DNA of 64,000 nt. It comes from Teredinibacter turnerae T7901. GTDB lineage: Bacteria; Pseudomonadota; Gammaproteobacteria; Pseudomonadales; Cellvibrionaceae. Under the pieces are notes generated by a model. That model had not been told where the DNA came from. It was given only the letters and a program-made list of their open reading frames with translations, and ran no database searches. Below are positions 8,574 to 17,050 of this stretch, piece by piece (within the stretch, counting starts at the first letter, position 1; each line of letters begins with the position of its first letter). The position numbers were made by a program, and so were the translations under genes. Location: the NCBI RefSeq assembly GCF_000023025.1, contig NC_012997.1, forward strand, positions 4,089,125 to 4,153,124, in the 5' to 3' direction.

Positions 8574-10238
8574 ATGGCTCAATTCGTCTATACCATGAAT
8601 CGCGTCGGCAAAATCGTGCCGCCAAAACGCGAAATTCTGAAAGACATCTCCCTTTCTTTTTTCCCCGGTGCAAAAATTGGTGTTCTGGGTTTGAACGGTG
8701 CCGGTAAATCCACATTGTTGAGAATCATGGCTGGGCTGGATACCGACTATATCGGTGAAGCCCGCCCCATGCCGGACATCAAAGTTGGCTACCTGCCCCA
8801 GGAGCCCCATCTAAACCCCGACAAAGACGTTCGCGGCAATGTGGAAGAAGGCGTGCAGGAAGCTGTCGATGCACTGAATGAACTGAACGGCATTTACGCA
8901 GCTTATGCAGAGCCCGATGCAGACTTTGACGATCTGGCGAAAAAGCAGGCACGCTGCGAAGATATTATTCAGGCGTGGGACGCCCACAACCTGGATCACA
9001 CCCTGGAAGTCGCGGCGGATGCCCTCCGCCTTCCCCCCTGGGATGCCGATGTAACCAAACTTTCCGGCGGTGAACGCCGTCGCGTCGCGCTCTGTCGCCT
9101 GCTGTTGTCGCGCCCGGATATGCTGCTTCTAGACGAACCGACGAACCATTTGGACGCCGAATCGGTGTACTGGCTCGAGCAGTTTCTGGTGAACTTCTCC
9201 GGCACCGTAGTGGCCATCACCCACGACCGCTATTTCCTCGACAATGCCGCCGGCTGGATTCTGGAGCTGGACCGCGGCCGCGGCATCCCTTACGAAGGAA
9301 ACTACTCGACCTGGCTGGAGCAGAAAGAGGCCCGTCTGGAGCAGGAAAAGCGCGCGGAAGCCTCTCACCTGAAAGCGATGAAAGCAGAGCTGGAGTGGGT
9401 ACGACAGAACCCCAAAGGCCGCCACGCCAAAAACAAAGCCCGCTTGGCGCGATTTGAAGAAATGCAATCGCAGGAATTCCAGGAGCGCAACGAGACCAAC
9501 GAAATCTATATCCCGCCCGGTGAGCGCCTGGGCGACAAAGTCATCGAATTCACCAATGTGAGCAAGGGTTTCGGCAACGAGATGCTCATCGACAACCTGT
9601 CGTTCAGCATCCCCAAAGGCGCGATCGTCGGTATTGTCGGCGGCAACGGCGCAGGTAAGTCCACCTTATTTAGAATGATTACCGGCAGCGAAACACCGGA
9701 TTCCGGCGAGATTGTGGTCGGCGATACAGTCCAAGTGGCCTATGTTGAGCAAGGCCGCGAAAACCTTGAAGACGACAAAACCGTGTGGGAGGCAGTCTCC
9801 GGCGGACAGGACATCCTCAAAATCGGCAATTACGAAGTTAGCTCACGGGCCTACGTGGGGCGGTTTAACTTTAAGGGTACCGACCAACAAAAACGCGTCG
9901 GCGAACTTTCCGGTGGGGAGCGCGGGCGGTTGCACCTGGCCAATACGCTGAAACAAGGCGCCAACGTACTGTTGCTGGACGAACCTTCAAACGATCTCGA
10001 TGTGGAAACCCTGCGCGCACTGGAAGAAGCGATAAATGCCTTTCCCGGCTGTGCACTGATTATTTCTCACGACCGCTGGTTCCTCGACCGCGTGGCAACG
10101 CATATTCTCGCTTACGAGGGCGAGAGTGAAGTGGTGTTCTTTGAAGGCGATTACACGGAATATCACCAGGACTTTATAAAACGCAAAGGCGACAATGCGC
10201 AGCCCAAACGCGTGAAGTACAAACCACTGAAGAGTTGA
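8574..10238 (+). CDS. ettA: Energy-dependent translational throttle protein EttA (ABC-F ATPase)
   Basis: EttA binds the ribosomal E site and gates entry into elongation according to the ATP/ADP ratio. There are two ABC cassettes without membrane domains. The first has GLNGAGKST and LSGGERRRVALCR, with DEPTNHLDAES as Walker B. The second has GGNGAGKST, LSGGERGRLHLA and DEPSNDLDVET. Between them is the charged linker (about residues 245-300) with the arm that contacts tRNA in known structures. I start at the ATG at 8574 (554 residues, starting MAQFVYTMNRVGK), which agrees with the family N terminus and has AGGA upstream. The in-frame extension to 8496 has no family counterpart. Confidence 0.95.
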   Translation: MAQFVYTMNRVGKIVPPKREILKDISLSFFPGAKIGVLGLNGAGKSTLLRIMAGLDTDYIGEARPMPDIKVGYLPQEPHLNPDKDVRGNVEEGVQEAVDALNELNGIYAAYAEPDADFDDLAKKQARCEDIIQAWDAHNLDHTLEVAADALRLPPWDADVTKLSGGERRRVALCRLLLSRPDMLLLDEPTNHLDAESVYWLEQFLVNFSGTVVAITHDRYFLDNAAGWILELDRGRGIPYEGNYSTWLEQKEARLEQEKRAEASHLKAMKAELEWVRQNPKGRHAKNKARLARFEEMQSQEFQERNETNEIYIPPGERLGDKVIEFTNVSKGFGNEMLIDNLSFSIPKGAIVGIVGGNGAGKSTLFRMITGSETPDSGEIVVGDTVQVAYVEQGRENLEDDKTVWEAVSGGQDILKIGNYEVSSRAYVGRFNFKGTDQQKRVGELSGGERGRLHLANTLKQGANVLLLDEPSNDLDVETLRALEEAINAFPGCALIISHDRWFLDRVATHILAYEGESEVVFFEGDYTEYHQDFIKRKGDNAQPKRVKYKPLKS

Positions 10239-10260
10239 TGCTGTATTCACAGCCGCTCAC

Positions 10261-10293
10261 AAAAAAGGCGACTCCGTTGGAGTCGCCTTTTTT
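10261..10293. terminator. Bidirectional Rho-independent terminator between ettA and the convergent gene
   Basis: A perfect hairpin, AAAAAAGGCGACTCC, loop GTT, then GGAGTCGCCTTTTTT. Six A residues on one side and six T residues on the other let it act on both strands, which suits the convergent gene pair it separates. Confidence 0.9.
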
Positions 10294-10309
10294 ATTGCGT
10301 TTGTGCAGC

Positions 10310-10996
10310 TTAATCGTTGCTCGTCAATTTGTTCATATCGCGAACAAACAGCTTTGCCAGCCTATCCGTCGCTACTATCCAAGCCCGATTTTGATTGGCG
10401 CGGTTGTTTTCGATACGCTCATTACCAAACGGCTTGGCTACGACAGGCAAGTCTGAATCTATGAAAGCCAACACCTGCTTGCTGCTTGCGTCATAAATTG
10501 CGACCTGAAATTGCATAGAACACAACTTTGAGAGCGTTTTAGAACCCACGGTATCGAGCCCGTTATCCAATTGCGCTTTGGGGGTTACTTCTTTGGCGAT
10601 AAACTGAACAATAAGAACGTCCTTGCCGCCCTTATCCGTAACAACCAAGCCTTTTTCATCGGCAAATTCTTCTGTCAAAGACTCTTCGATAAACCGGCCT
10701 ACGTCACCCATACCGGAACTCACGAACGGCTCCCAGTTACGACGCATGGTTTCACGAGTACGATTCGCGATAGTCGCAGAGTTCGTATCTAGCGGCAGTA
10801 ATGCTATTTTTTTGTACTTAGAAAAATCGACGCTTCCATCCACGAGAAAACGATGAAATTTCGTATCTTTCCAGACTCGAAAGTTTTCGGTAGGGTTCTT
10901 TTGCGCATGAACATTCGCACCAAAACACACGACGAACGTAGCTAAAAGCAACGCGCAAAGCCTCGAAAAGGGTAAAAAGGTCATCAAACGGTCCAA
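10310..10996 (-). CDS. Exported protein of unknown function (DUF3313-like lipocalin-size protein)
   Basis: A 228-residue protein with an N-terminal signal peptide (hydrophobic segment LCALLLATFVVCFGANVHA, cleavage after about residue 31). The mature part begins with FRVWKDTKFHRFLVDGSVDFSKYKKIALLPLDT. This resembles DUF3313-type envelope proteins, in which a short beta-rich domain follows a 'YkkI.v.pv' strand. I do not recognise a catalytic motif. The start chosen is a TTG six nt after GAGGAGA on the minus strand; an ATG four codons later is also possible. It is convergent with ettA and divergent from the PilZ genes, so probably monocistronic. Function unknown. Confidence 0.6.
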   Translation of the reverse strand: MDRLMTFLPFSRLCALLLATFVVCFGANVHAQKNPTENFRVWKDTKFHRFLVDGSVDFSKYKKIALLPLDTNSATIANRTRETMRRNWEPFVSSGMGDVGRFIEESLTEEFADEKGLVVTDKGGKDVLIVQFIAKEVTPKAQLDNGLDTVGSKTLSKLCSMQFQVAIYDASSKQVLAFIDSDLPVVAKPFGNERIENNRANQNRAWIVATDRLAKLFVRDMNKLTSND

Positions 10997-11203
10997 AACG
11001 TTCTCCTCATTGTTGTTATGAATCTCACCGCGGCGCAGGTGACTTTCCGCTGAACATTAACATGACATGTTTGTTATTTTAAACGTCATCAACTAGCTCG
11101 CCTTATTTTAGAGAGCTGTTGGGCCTTGCGCCAGATATTTGGAGGGGCCCGCACTCAGTGACTAGACTTAGGGCAAGCAAAACCGAAATACTGGAGACAA
11201 GAT

Positions 11204-11572
11204 ATGTCTGAAGCTGAGGAAAGACGCAGATTTACCCGAGTGGACTATCAAACCAATGCCACCCTCATCCAGGGCAATGCCAAATGCGTCGCTGCAATCG
11301 CCGACATCTCCCTTAACGGACTGTTGGTTAGCACCCCCGAACACTATGAAATTCGCGTAGATGAGCCTCTGGAAGTTGTTATCGAGCTCTCAGAAGATGC
11401 GCAAATCCATATGAAAGTCAGTCTCGCTCACAGTAGCAGCGAGCTGCTAGGATTTCGTTGCGAGAGCATTGACGTGGAAAGTGTGGCACACTTAAGGCGA
11501 CTGCTGGAGCTGAACTTAGGCCAGAACGATGCCGCAGAACGGGTGCTCGCAGAATTATTACATATCAGTTAA
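11204..11572 (+). CDS. PilZ-domain protein (c-di-GMP receptor candidate)
   Basis: A stand-alone 122-residue PilZ domain. The c-di-GMP-binding elements are present: the arginine-rich segment RRRFTR at the N terminus and the DISLNG loop (D/N-x-S-x-x-G) about 30 residues later, followed by the beta-barrel. Such single-domain proteins act as soluble adaptors that change the activity of motility or exopolysaccharide machinery when c-di-GMP rises. The next gene encodes a second PilZ domain 26 nt away on the same strand, so they are probably co-transcribed. The ATG follows GGAGACAAGAT. The actual partner cannot be read from the sequence. Confidence 0.8.
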   Translation: MSEAEERRRFTRVDYQTNATLIQGNAKCVAAIADISLNGLLVSTPEHYEIRVDEPLEVVIELSEDAQIHMKVSLAHSSSELLGFRCESIDVESVAHLRRLLELNLGQNDAAERVLAELLHIS

Positions 11573-11598
11573 GTATTTGATGTATTGAGAGTTTTTAG

Positions 11599-11928
11599 AT
11601 GTCTGACCTTGAGTCCAACCGCCGAGTCGAGGCGCGAATAGCCGCCCGCTTCCACAGCCATATCAGCTACAACAACCAAACCGCCGTAGCCCATGTTGTG
11701 AATATCTCCGAACAGGGCGCGCTGATTGCGGTGCTGAACGAGAACCGACCTGGTGTGGGAGATTCGGTCACTTTAGACATTGATCAGATGGAGCAGAATA
11801 TTGTGAGTCTTGCGGCCGTTGTCGCACACACGAAGGAACACTTAATAGGGCTGACCTTCACCGACCCAGACAAACTCACTCAGGCGGCTCTGGCGGAATT
11901 TGTAACCGGGTTGGACGAAGAAGAGTAA
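11599..11928 (+). CDS. Second PilZ-domain protein
   Basis: A 109-residue PilZ domain. The arginine motif reads NRRVEAR and the second motif NISEQG, both consistent with a nucleotide-binding PilZ site, though less canonical than in the upstream protein. It is 26 nt downstream of the first PilZ gene and probably arose as a diverged tandem duplicate or works with it. The stop codon lies only 5 nt from the end of the convergent ParA-like gene, with no obvious terminator between them, so overlapping 3' transcripts are likely. Confidence 0.75.
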   Translation: MSDLESNRRVEARIAARFHSHISYNNQTAVAHVVNISEQGALIAVLNENRPGVGDSVTLDIDQMEQNIVSLAAVVAHTKEHLIGLTFTDPDKLTQAALAEFVTGLDEEE

Positions 11929-11933
11929 GCCCT

Positions 11934-12689
11934 CTACTTCGCTTTTTTGTTGAGTAGCGCAACCATCTCTTTCCACAGTGCCACATACGCCCGGTTCGCC
12001 GGGCGCGACCGAGCGAATACATCCACCGGCGCCCGTTGCTCCCCCATATTCTCTACATCAACAGAAAACGGAATAACTGCATCCAAAAAGTTGCTGTGCT
12101 GCGCGCGCATATCTTCCATGGTTTTTTTATGCAGCGCCTTCTGCCCCTGCACCATGGAGAAAAATGGCACCAGCTTTTTATGAGGATACTTTTTCTCTTT
12201 GAAGAACTGCAACAATTGCGCGTAGGTACGCTGTGACAAGGTGGTCGGAATCACCGGCACAAAGATGGGGTTAGCAGCGACAAACACCGCCTCGGAAAGA
12301 TCGCCAATAGATGGTGGGCAGTCGAGAACGATCAGCTGGTATTCGTCCGACAAACCGCTGAGAATTTTTTTCAACCGCGCCTTGCGTTTTTTTAAACTGG
12401 AAAGCAATACGTCAAATTTCCGGAAATTGAGATGCGCAGGCAAGATATCCAGATTATCGTAGTCGCTGGCTTTTACCTGGCCGAGTAAATCTTTATATGC
12501 GTTAAAAAAACGTTTCCCCCAACTCTTGGAACTGGGCTTAACGCGAAAATAAAAAGATGACGCGCCCTGCGGGTCGAGATCTATCAGGAGGGTACGAATC
12601 CCGCTCTTGGCCGCCCAGTAGGCGATATTTACAGCAGTCGCGGTTTTACCCACGCCCCCCTTCATACTGTAACAAGCTACAATTCGCAT
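11934..12689 (-). CDS. ParA/MinD-like partitioning ATPase
   Basis: A 251-residue member of the ParA superfamily. The deviant Walker A motif is KGGVGKTATAVN (residues 10-21), followed by LIDLDPQGASS and the Walker B-like LIVLDCPPSIGDLSEA. It lacks the N-terminal helix-turn-helix of plasmid ParA proteins and has no ParB partner beside it, so it belongs with the orphan ParA proteins that position cargo on the nucleoid or membrane. Its start overlaps the end of the CHAD-protein gene by 13 nt, implying translational coupling. The cargo may therefore be linked to CHAD, whose family binds polyphosphate. Confidence 0.85.
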   Translation of the reverse strand: MRIVACYSMKGGVGKTATAVNIAYWAAKSGIRTLLIDLDPQGASSFYFRVKPSSKSWGKRFFNAYKDLLGQVKASDYDNLDILPAHLNFRKFDVLLSSLKKRKARLKKILSGLSDEYQLIVLDCPPSIGDLSEAVFVAANPIFVPVIPTTLSQRTYAQLLQFFKEKKYPHKKLVPFFSMVQGQKALHKKTMEDMRAQHSNFLDAVIPFSVDVENMGEQRAPVDVFARSRPANRAYVALWKEMVALLNKKAK

Positions 12690-14212
12690 GGCTCAGTCTC
12701 TTTTGCTAACAGCGTGTCAATAATTGCGGTGGTTTCCGGGGCGGCAAATTCTTCGATTGCACTGCAGACCTGCTGGCGAAGCTGGCGCTGCTGCTGAAAA
12801 ATAACCGCAATCAAACCACTAACGGCCATTTGTAAAGGTTGCGAACGGCTTTTCGCCGACTGCATCGCGAGAAACTCCTGCTGCACCGCGTAATCATTAA
12901 AATTACCCAATATAGTCTGCAAACCTTTCATGCGCTTGATAATCTTTTTTAACGTAGCCGCGTCGTAGAGTTCACCAAATATAGTCAGCAAATAGCGCAG
13001 CTTTTTACATTCAATCCGCAAATTGTGTACGTCTTCATCTGGCGTATCGTCCGTAATTGCGAGCCCGTTCCTGCAGATTTTACGATAGCGTTTCGAAATC
13101 AACTGATTAACGAGCAAATAAATGGGTTGTTGACTGCTCGTCGAGGCAAGCTCAGCAGGCTCACCAGCGAGATCAATAATACTGGCCAAATGGGTGTTAT
13201 AGGTATCACTGTGCAAATACTGCTGAAGCGTTTTACAGGCTTGATTGCGCGCATTTTTCACATTGCGAATCAATTGATCGAACCCGGACTGGTGTATTTC
13301 AGGCAACAATGAACGGTAGTACTGCTGCTCCAATAAAAATACATCGAGATCGCGCAACAAACCCGTCGGTCGCATAATATCAGCGAGCAGCGTCTTTAAA
13401 CTCGCCTGACGCGGGGCGGACAAGGCGCCTTTGGTAATTTGAACGAGTGATCGGGCTTTTCGTAGTTGCACACGAAAGTCGTGCAAAAATTCAGAATCGA
13501 CGTCTTCGATAATACCGGGCACGTGGCGTTGAGCATCGCGCACCAGATTTAACACCATCCCTGCAACCGCCACTTCACTCGCTGCGGTAGAATCGAGGCG
13601 AATAGTCGCGGCTCTTGGGCGAGCGTCGTCCAGCGCTAAATCGGCAAGAATAAAATGTAAATCCACCGGCAGGTTCGCCAGGGACTCCCCTAATATTTTG
13701 TCCATCCTGCGGGCAACTTTATCGAATTCCTGTTGATATCCCCGCAGGGGCACTAATTGCCAATAGCCCTGGCTGTGGGTTTCATTTTGAAAATGCAGAA
13801 GTTGCAACCGGCAAACGATTTTGTCTTCGCCCGCCTCGCGAATATTCCACCAGGCTTGCGTCACCCGGCCAGCTAAAATGGGGCGCAGTGCCCGCAATGT
13901 CAATCGATCAGCTAGCGCCTCGACGAAAGCTGGTGACGTAAAATCCCAACTAAATTGCGGACTCCCTGACTGCACGGCGCTGATTGGCTCGGCGGCCGGT
14001 GCCAATAATTGATATTCGTTCCCATTCTTCACCAGCAACCTGTTGTCCTGCCACAGATGCCAGTCGAAATCGTCCAGTAAAGTGACGTCCTCCGCTTTTA
14101 GCGGTGAACGCACCTCAAGCGAAAGTTTTTCTCCGAGCCCACCATTGTCGAAAAGGTCGGGCTCCAAAATAGTAACGGGCCAGGCGAGGCTTTGTGTATC
14201 AGGCATAAACAA
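12677..14212 (-). CDS. CHAD-domain protein
   Basis: A 511-residue protein. The C-terminal half (about residues 215-500) is a CHAD domain with its two basic helical repeats, HDFRVQLRKARSLV and VHNLRIECKKLRYLL, whose conserved His, Arg and Lys residues bind polyphosphate in characterised members. The N-terminal 200 residues occupy the position of a CYTH triphosphatase domain. I see no ExExK metal signature there, so that half is either strongly diverged or a different domain. The gene overlaps the downstream ParA-like ATPase gene by 13 nt. It may target or organise polyphosphate granules; that is inferred from the family, not shown here. Confidence 0.78.
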   Translation of the reverse strand: MFMPDTQSLAWPVTILEPDLFDNGGLGEKLSLEVRSPLKAEDVTLLDDFDWHLWQDNRLLVKNGNEYQLLAPAAEPISAVQSGSPQFSWDFTSPAFVEALADRLTLRALRPILAGRVTQAWWNIREAGEDKIVCRLQLLHFQNETHSQGYWQLVPLRGYQQEFDKVARRMDKILGESLANLPVDLHFILADLALDDARPRAATIRLDSTAASEVAVAGMVLNLVRDAQRHVPGIIEDVDSEFLHDFRVQLRKARSLVQITKGALSAPRQASLKTLLADIMRPTGLLRDLDVFLLEQQYYRSLLPEIHQSGFDQLIRNVKNARNQACKTLQQYLHSDTYNTHLASIIDLAGEPAELASTSSQQPIYLLVNQLISKRYRKICRNGLAITDDTPDEDVHNLRIECKKLRYLLTIFGELYDAATLKKIIKRMKGLQTILGNFNDYAVQQEFLAMQSAKSRSQPLQMAVSGLIAVIFQQQRQLRQQVCSAIEEFAAPETTAIIDTLLAKETEPCEL

Positions 14213-14246
14213 CCCTGTTTAACGTAATGCGAATGTAGGTTAGAGA

Positions 14247-15368
14247 TTAAAGATCCAGCGACAACCGGTAGATATTGCCCTCGATATCAGCAATATAGAG
14301 TTCGCCCGAATTCGATTTGCCAAACGTCGTCCAATGCTTTGAACTGGACGCATCGGACAAGAACAATGCATCCGGCACAGCTAAATCCAAAACGCCGATT
14401 TTTCCGCTGGCAAAATCGGCAAAGGTATAAAATTCCCGGTCGTTTAACTTAACGGTTTCACCACCGGTAATCGACGCTCCAAAACTCCGATCATATTCAT
14501 AGACCGGCTCTAAAAGATCGGGTTTCATACAGTCTTTTTTTGGGTTAAAACAATGCGCCGCTTCACGCAACCGCCAGCCCAAATTGAGTGGTTTTTTGCC
14601 TATCGCACTGTGAGGAATAATGCTGATTTCTTCATAAAGATTTTGCCCCACGTCCGCAACAATTAAATTTCCGCTGCTATCAAAGCTCATTTTCCAGGGG
14701 TTGCGCAGGCCCATTGCCAATATTTCCGGCGCAGCCTTAGGGTTAAAGCTTGTCAGATTACCTGCGGGAATTTTGTAGCCGGCTGCAGTCTTGGGCGCGG
14801 GAGTTATGCGCAATATACTGCCTAATAACAGCGATTCGTTTTGCCCTGCGTCAAGTGGATCCCCTGCTGACCCACCATCACCGACACCCAGGTAAAGATT
14901 GCCGTCCGGACCAAATTTGAGCGAGCCGCCATCGTGGTTGTTGTAGGGCTGTTCAATCTCCAAAAGCACTTTTTCTTTGCCGAGCACCGGCACTCCTGCT
15001 TTGCGAGAAAATTCAAACGCAGACAAACGGGTAATAACCTTGGTTCCACCTTTCGGTGCGTAGTAGAGATAAACGTACTCTTGCCCCGGCGCGATGGCCA
15101 CCCCGAGAAGCCCGAGCTCCGAGCGCACATCCACACTTAAACGCGTAACTTCCGTTGCGGGCTTGTCACAACCGCTGAAGAAATACAGCCGGCCACCTTT
15201 CTCGGTGATTAGCGCCTGCCCGGCGTCAATAAACTCTATATCGGTAATGCCCCCGCGCACCTGCTGGCAGTAGGTCAGCTTGAGCGAAGGCGAGGCTGGG
15301 GGTTGTGACGGGGCTGCATGGGTGAAACCAAACAAGGTCGTAAGCACGAGTGCGAGCCAAATTCGCAT
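14247..15368 (-). CDS. Periplasmic PQQ-dependent aldose/glucose dehydrogenase-like six-bladed propeller protein
   Basis: A 373-residue exported protein of the soluble glucose dehydrogenase/YliI family, which oxidises aldoses with pyrroloquinoline quinone in the periplasm. The signal peptide is MRIWLALVLTTLFGFTHAA. The catalytic-base region reads YNNHDGGSLKFGPDG, followed by YLGVGDGGSAGDP and MGLRNPWKMSF, all typical propeller segments. I start at the ATG at 15368, which has AGGAG 9 nt upstream, rather than the TTG two codons earlier. Four cysteines are present (one near the mature N terminus, one in SGCDKP, two around AAHCFNPKKDCMKP), which suggest disulfides. It is divergent from the marR gene. 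The substrate is not predictable. Confidence 0.82.
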   Translation of the reverse strand: MRIWLALVLTTLFGFTHAAPSQPPASPSLKLTYCQQVRGGITDIEFIDAGQALITEKGGRLYFFSGCDKPATEVTRLSVDVRSELGLLGVAIAPGQEYVYLYYAPKGGTKVITRLSAFEFSRKAGVPVLGKEKVLLEIEQPYNNHDGGSLKFGPDGNLYLGVGDGGSAGDPLDAGQNESLLLGSILRITPAPKTAAGYKIPAGNLTSFNPKAAPEILAMGLRNPWKMSFDSSGNLIVADVGQNLYEEISIIPHSAIGKKPLNLGWRLREAAHCFNPKKDCMKPDLLEPVYEYDRSFGASITGGETVKLNDREFYTFADFASGKIGVLDLAVPDALFLSDASSSKHWTTFGKSNSGELYIADIEGNIYRLSLDL

Positions 15369-15503
15369 ACACAAATTCTCCTGACGGGTCTGTTTTGTTA
15401 TCCGTTATACAGCACCCAGCATACCGCAAAGACCTTCCCCTTGGCCAAGCACGGGGCATCCAAAGCATTTCCTGGTGGATTTTCGCGCAACTTTCACCTA
15501 GCA

Positions 15504-15533
15504 TTGCATATTATAAGCAAACCTTACTATATA
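15504..15533 (+). promoter_or_regulatory. Candidate promoter of the marR-emrAB operon
   Basis: TTGCAT at 15504-15509 and TATATA at 15528-15533 are separated by 18 nt. Transcription would start at or just before the ATG at 15542, so the message would be leaderless or nearly so; indeed there is no Shine-Dalgarno sequence. The AT-rich spacer contains TTATAAGCAAACCTTACTATA, a weak dyad that might be the autoregulatory MarR site. This is an assignment by eye. Confidence 0.4.
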
Positions 15534-15541
15534 GATGGCTC

Positions 15542-15967
15542 ATGAAATCATCCGACCATAGCTTTGGCTTTTTACTGGCAGACATTTCGCGACTGCTGCG
15601 CAATCAATTTCAAGCGCGCCTGACAGGCAGCGAACTCACCCACGCCCAGGCACGCGCGCTTATTCATATATCGCGCAATCCCGGCGTACGTCAGGTGGAA
15701 CTGGCGGAGCTGCTGAATATTCAACCGATAACACTGGCCCGTCAGCTTGATCAGCTGGTTGCCAGTAACCTCGTAGAGCGGCGGGCGCACCCTACCGACC
15801 GACGTGCTTACTGTCTCTACACCCTGCCGGATGCCGAACAGCATCTGGTATTGATCAGCGCTGTTGCCATGGAAATTAAAGCCATGGCAACAGCAGGACT
15901 CTCGCAAGACGAGATTGACCAGGTATTGGTTGCCCTGAACAAAATTCGTAGCAATCTCACCCCCTAG
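15542..15967 (+). CDS. MarR-family transcriptional regulator
   Basis: A 141-residue winged-helix regulator. The helix-turn-helix reads RQVELAELLNIQPITLARQLDQLVASNLVE (about residues 52-81), followed by the wing RRAHPTDRRAYCLYTL with the DxRxx signature of MarR proteins. It is directly upstream of an emrA/emrB efflux pair (21 nt to emrA), the classical arrangement in which the MarR protein represses the pump and is released by its toxic substrate. I choose the ATG at 15542 because it matches the MarR family N terminus (MKSSDHSFGFLLADISR). The longer in-frame reading from 15350 covers the promoter region. Confidence 0.9.
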   Translation: MKSSDHSFGFLLADISRLLRNQFQARLTGSELTHAQARALIHISRNPGVRQVELAELLNIQPITLARQLDQLVASNLVERRAHPTDRRAYCLYTLPDAEQHLVLISAVAMEIKAMATAGLSQDEIDQVLVALNKIRSNLTP

Positions 15968-15988
15968 ATCACAGGAGCTCGATGGTAA

Positions 15989-17050
15989 ATGAGCAGTAAC
16001 GACACCCCCAATCCAGAACGCAAGGCCACCAATCGCGCTTTGCGCTATACCCTGTTAGTCGCAGTCCCGCTGGTGGCATTGGTAGCCATCGGGTTTGTTT
16101 ACCTTCACGGCGGCCGCTATATTGGTACAGACAACGCCTACGTCAAGTCCGACAAGGTGCCAGTCAGCGCCGATGTGTCCGGGCCCGCGATTCAGATCGC
16201 CGTCGAGGAAAACCAGTTTGTCGCCGAAGGCGCGCTGCTTTTTTCAATAGACCCGGCCCCCTACAAAATTGCGGTAGCCAAAGCGCAGGCAAGCCTGGAA
16301 CAGGTTCGCACCGACCTCACCTCACAGAAAGCCGCCTACCACAGCCAGCAGGCCGCACTGGCACTGGCAAAAACCAAATATAACTACGCGCATAAAAAGC
16401 AGAAACGCGAAGCCAATCTGGTTGAGCAAAAGCTGATATCCGACGCGGACTTTGACGATGCCACCATGCTCGCCCGTATTGCGAAATTGGAAATTACCGC
16501 CAGTGAACACGAACTGGAACGCATCGCTGATTCGCTCGGCGGCGCAGTCGACGAGCCCGTCGAAAGCCACCCCCGCTTTCAACAGGCCCTGGCAGAGCTG
16601 GAAAACGCCAAGCTCGATCTTGCGCGCACGCAGATAAAAGCACCGTTCGCCGGGATCGTCAGTCAGCTTCCAAAACCGGGGCAATATATCCACGCCGGCG
16701 GCGCGGCCTTGTCACTGGTCGCAGCAGAGCGCTTCTGGGTGGAAGCCAACCTCACCGAAAAAGAACTGACTCATGTACAACAGTCTCAGCCAGTCAATGT
16801 CACCATCGACATGTATCCCGGCAAGGTCTGGCACGGTGTGGTAGATACCCTGAGCCCGGCCACCGGTGCAGAATTCGCGATTATCCCCGCGCAGAACGCC
16901 ACCGGTAACTGGGTCAAGATCGCACAGCGGGTGCCTGTGCGAATCGCCTTGACCGACCAGGATGACCTGCCTCGCCTGCGCTCTGGCTTAAGCGCCGAAA
17001 TTAAAATCGATACCGGTTTCCGCCGTCAGATTCTGGGACAAGCCCTATGA
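15989..17050 (+). CDS. EmrA-like membrane-fusion protein of a multidrug efflux pump
   Basis: A 353-residue periplasmic adaptor anchored by one N-terminal membrane helix (TLLVAVPLVALVAIGFVYL). It has the typical order of segments: the IGTDNAYVKSDKVPVSADVSG lipoyl half-motif after the anchor, a long helical hairpin (about residues 90-200) and a second lipoyl half KAPFAGIVSQLPKPGQYI, then the beta-barrel. It bridges the inner-membrane transporter EmrB to an outer-membrane channel that is not encoded here. The ATG has AGGAGCTCGATGGTAA upstream, and the stop overlaps the emrB ATG by 4 nt. Confidence 0.9.
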   Translation: MSSNDTPNPERKATNRALRYTLLVAVPLVALVAIGFVYLHGGRYIGTDNAYVKSDKVPVSADVSGPAIQIAVEENQFVAEGALLFSIDPAPYKIAVAKAQASLEQVRTDLTSQKAAYHSQQAALALAKTKYNYAHKKQKREANLVEQKLISDADFDDATMLARIAKLEITASEHELERIADSLGGAVDEPVESHPRFQQALAELENAKLDLARTQIKAPFAGIVSQLPKPGQYIHAGGAALSLVAAERFWVEANLTEKELTHVQQSQPVNVTIDMYPGKVWHGVVDTLSPATGAEFAIIPAQNATGNWVKIAQRVPVRIALTDQDDLPRLRSGLSAEIKIDTGFRRQILGQAL

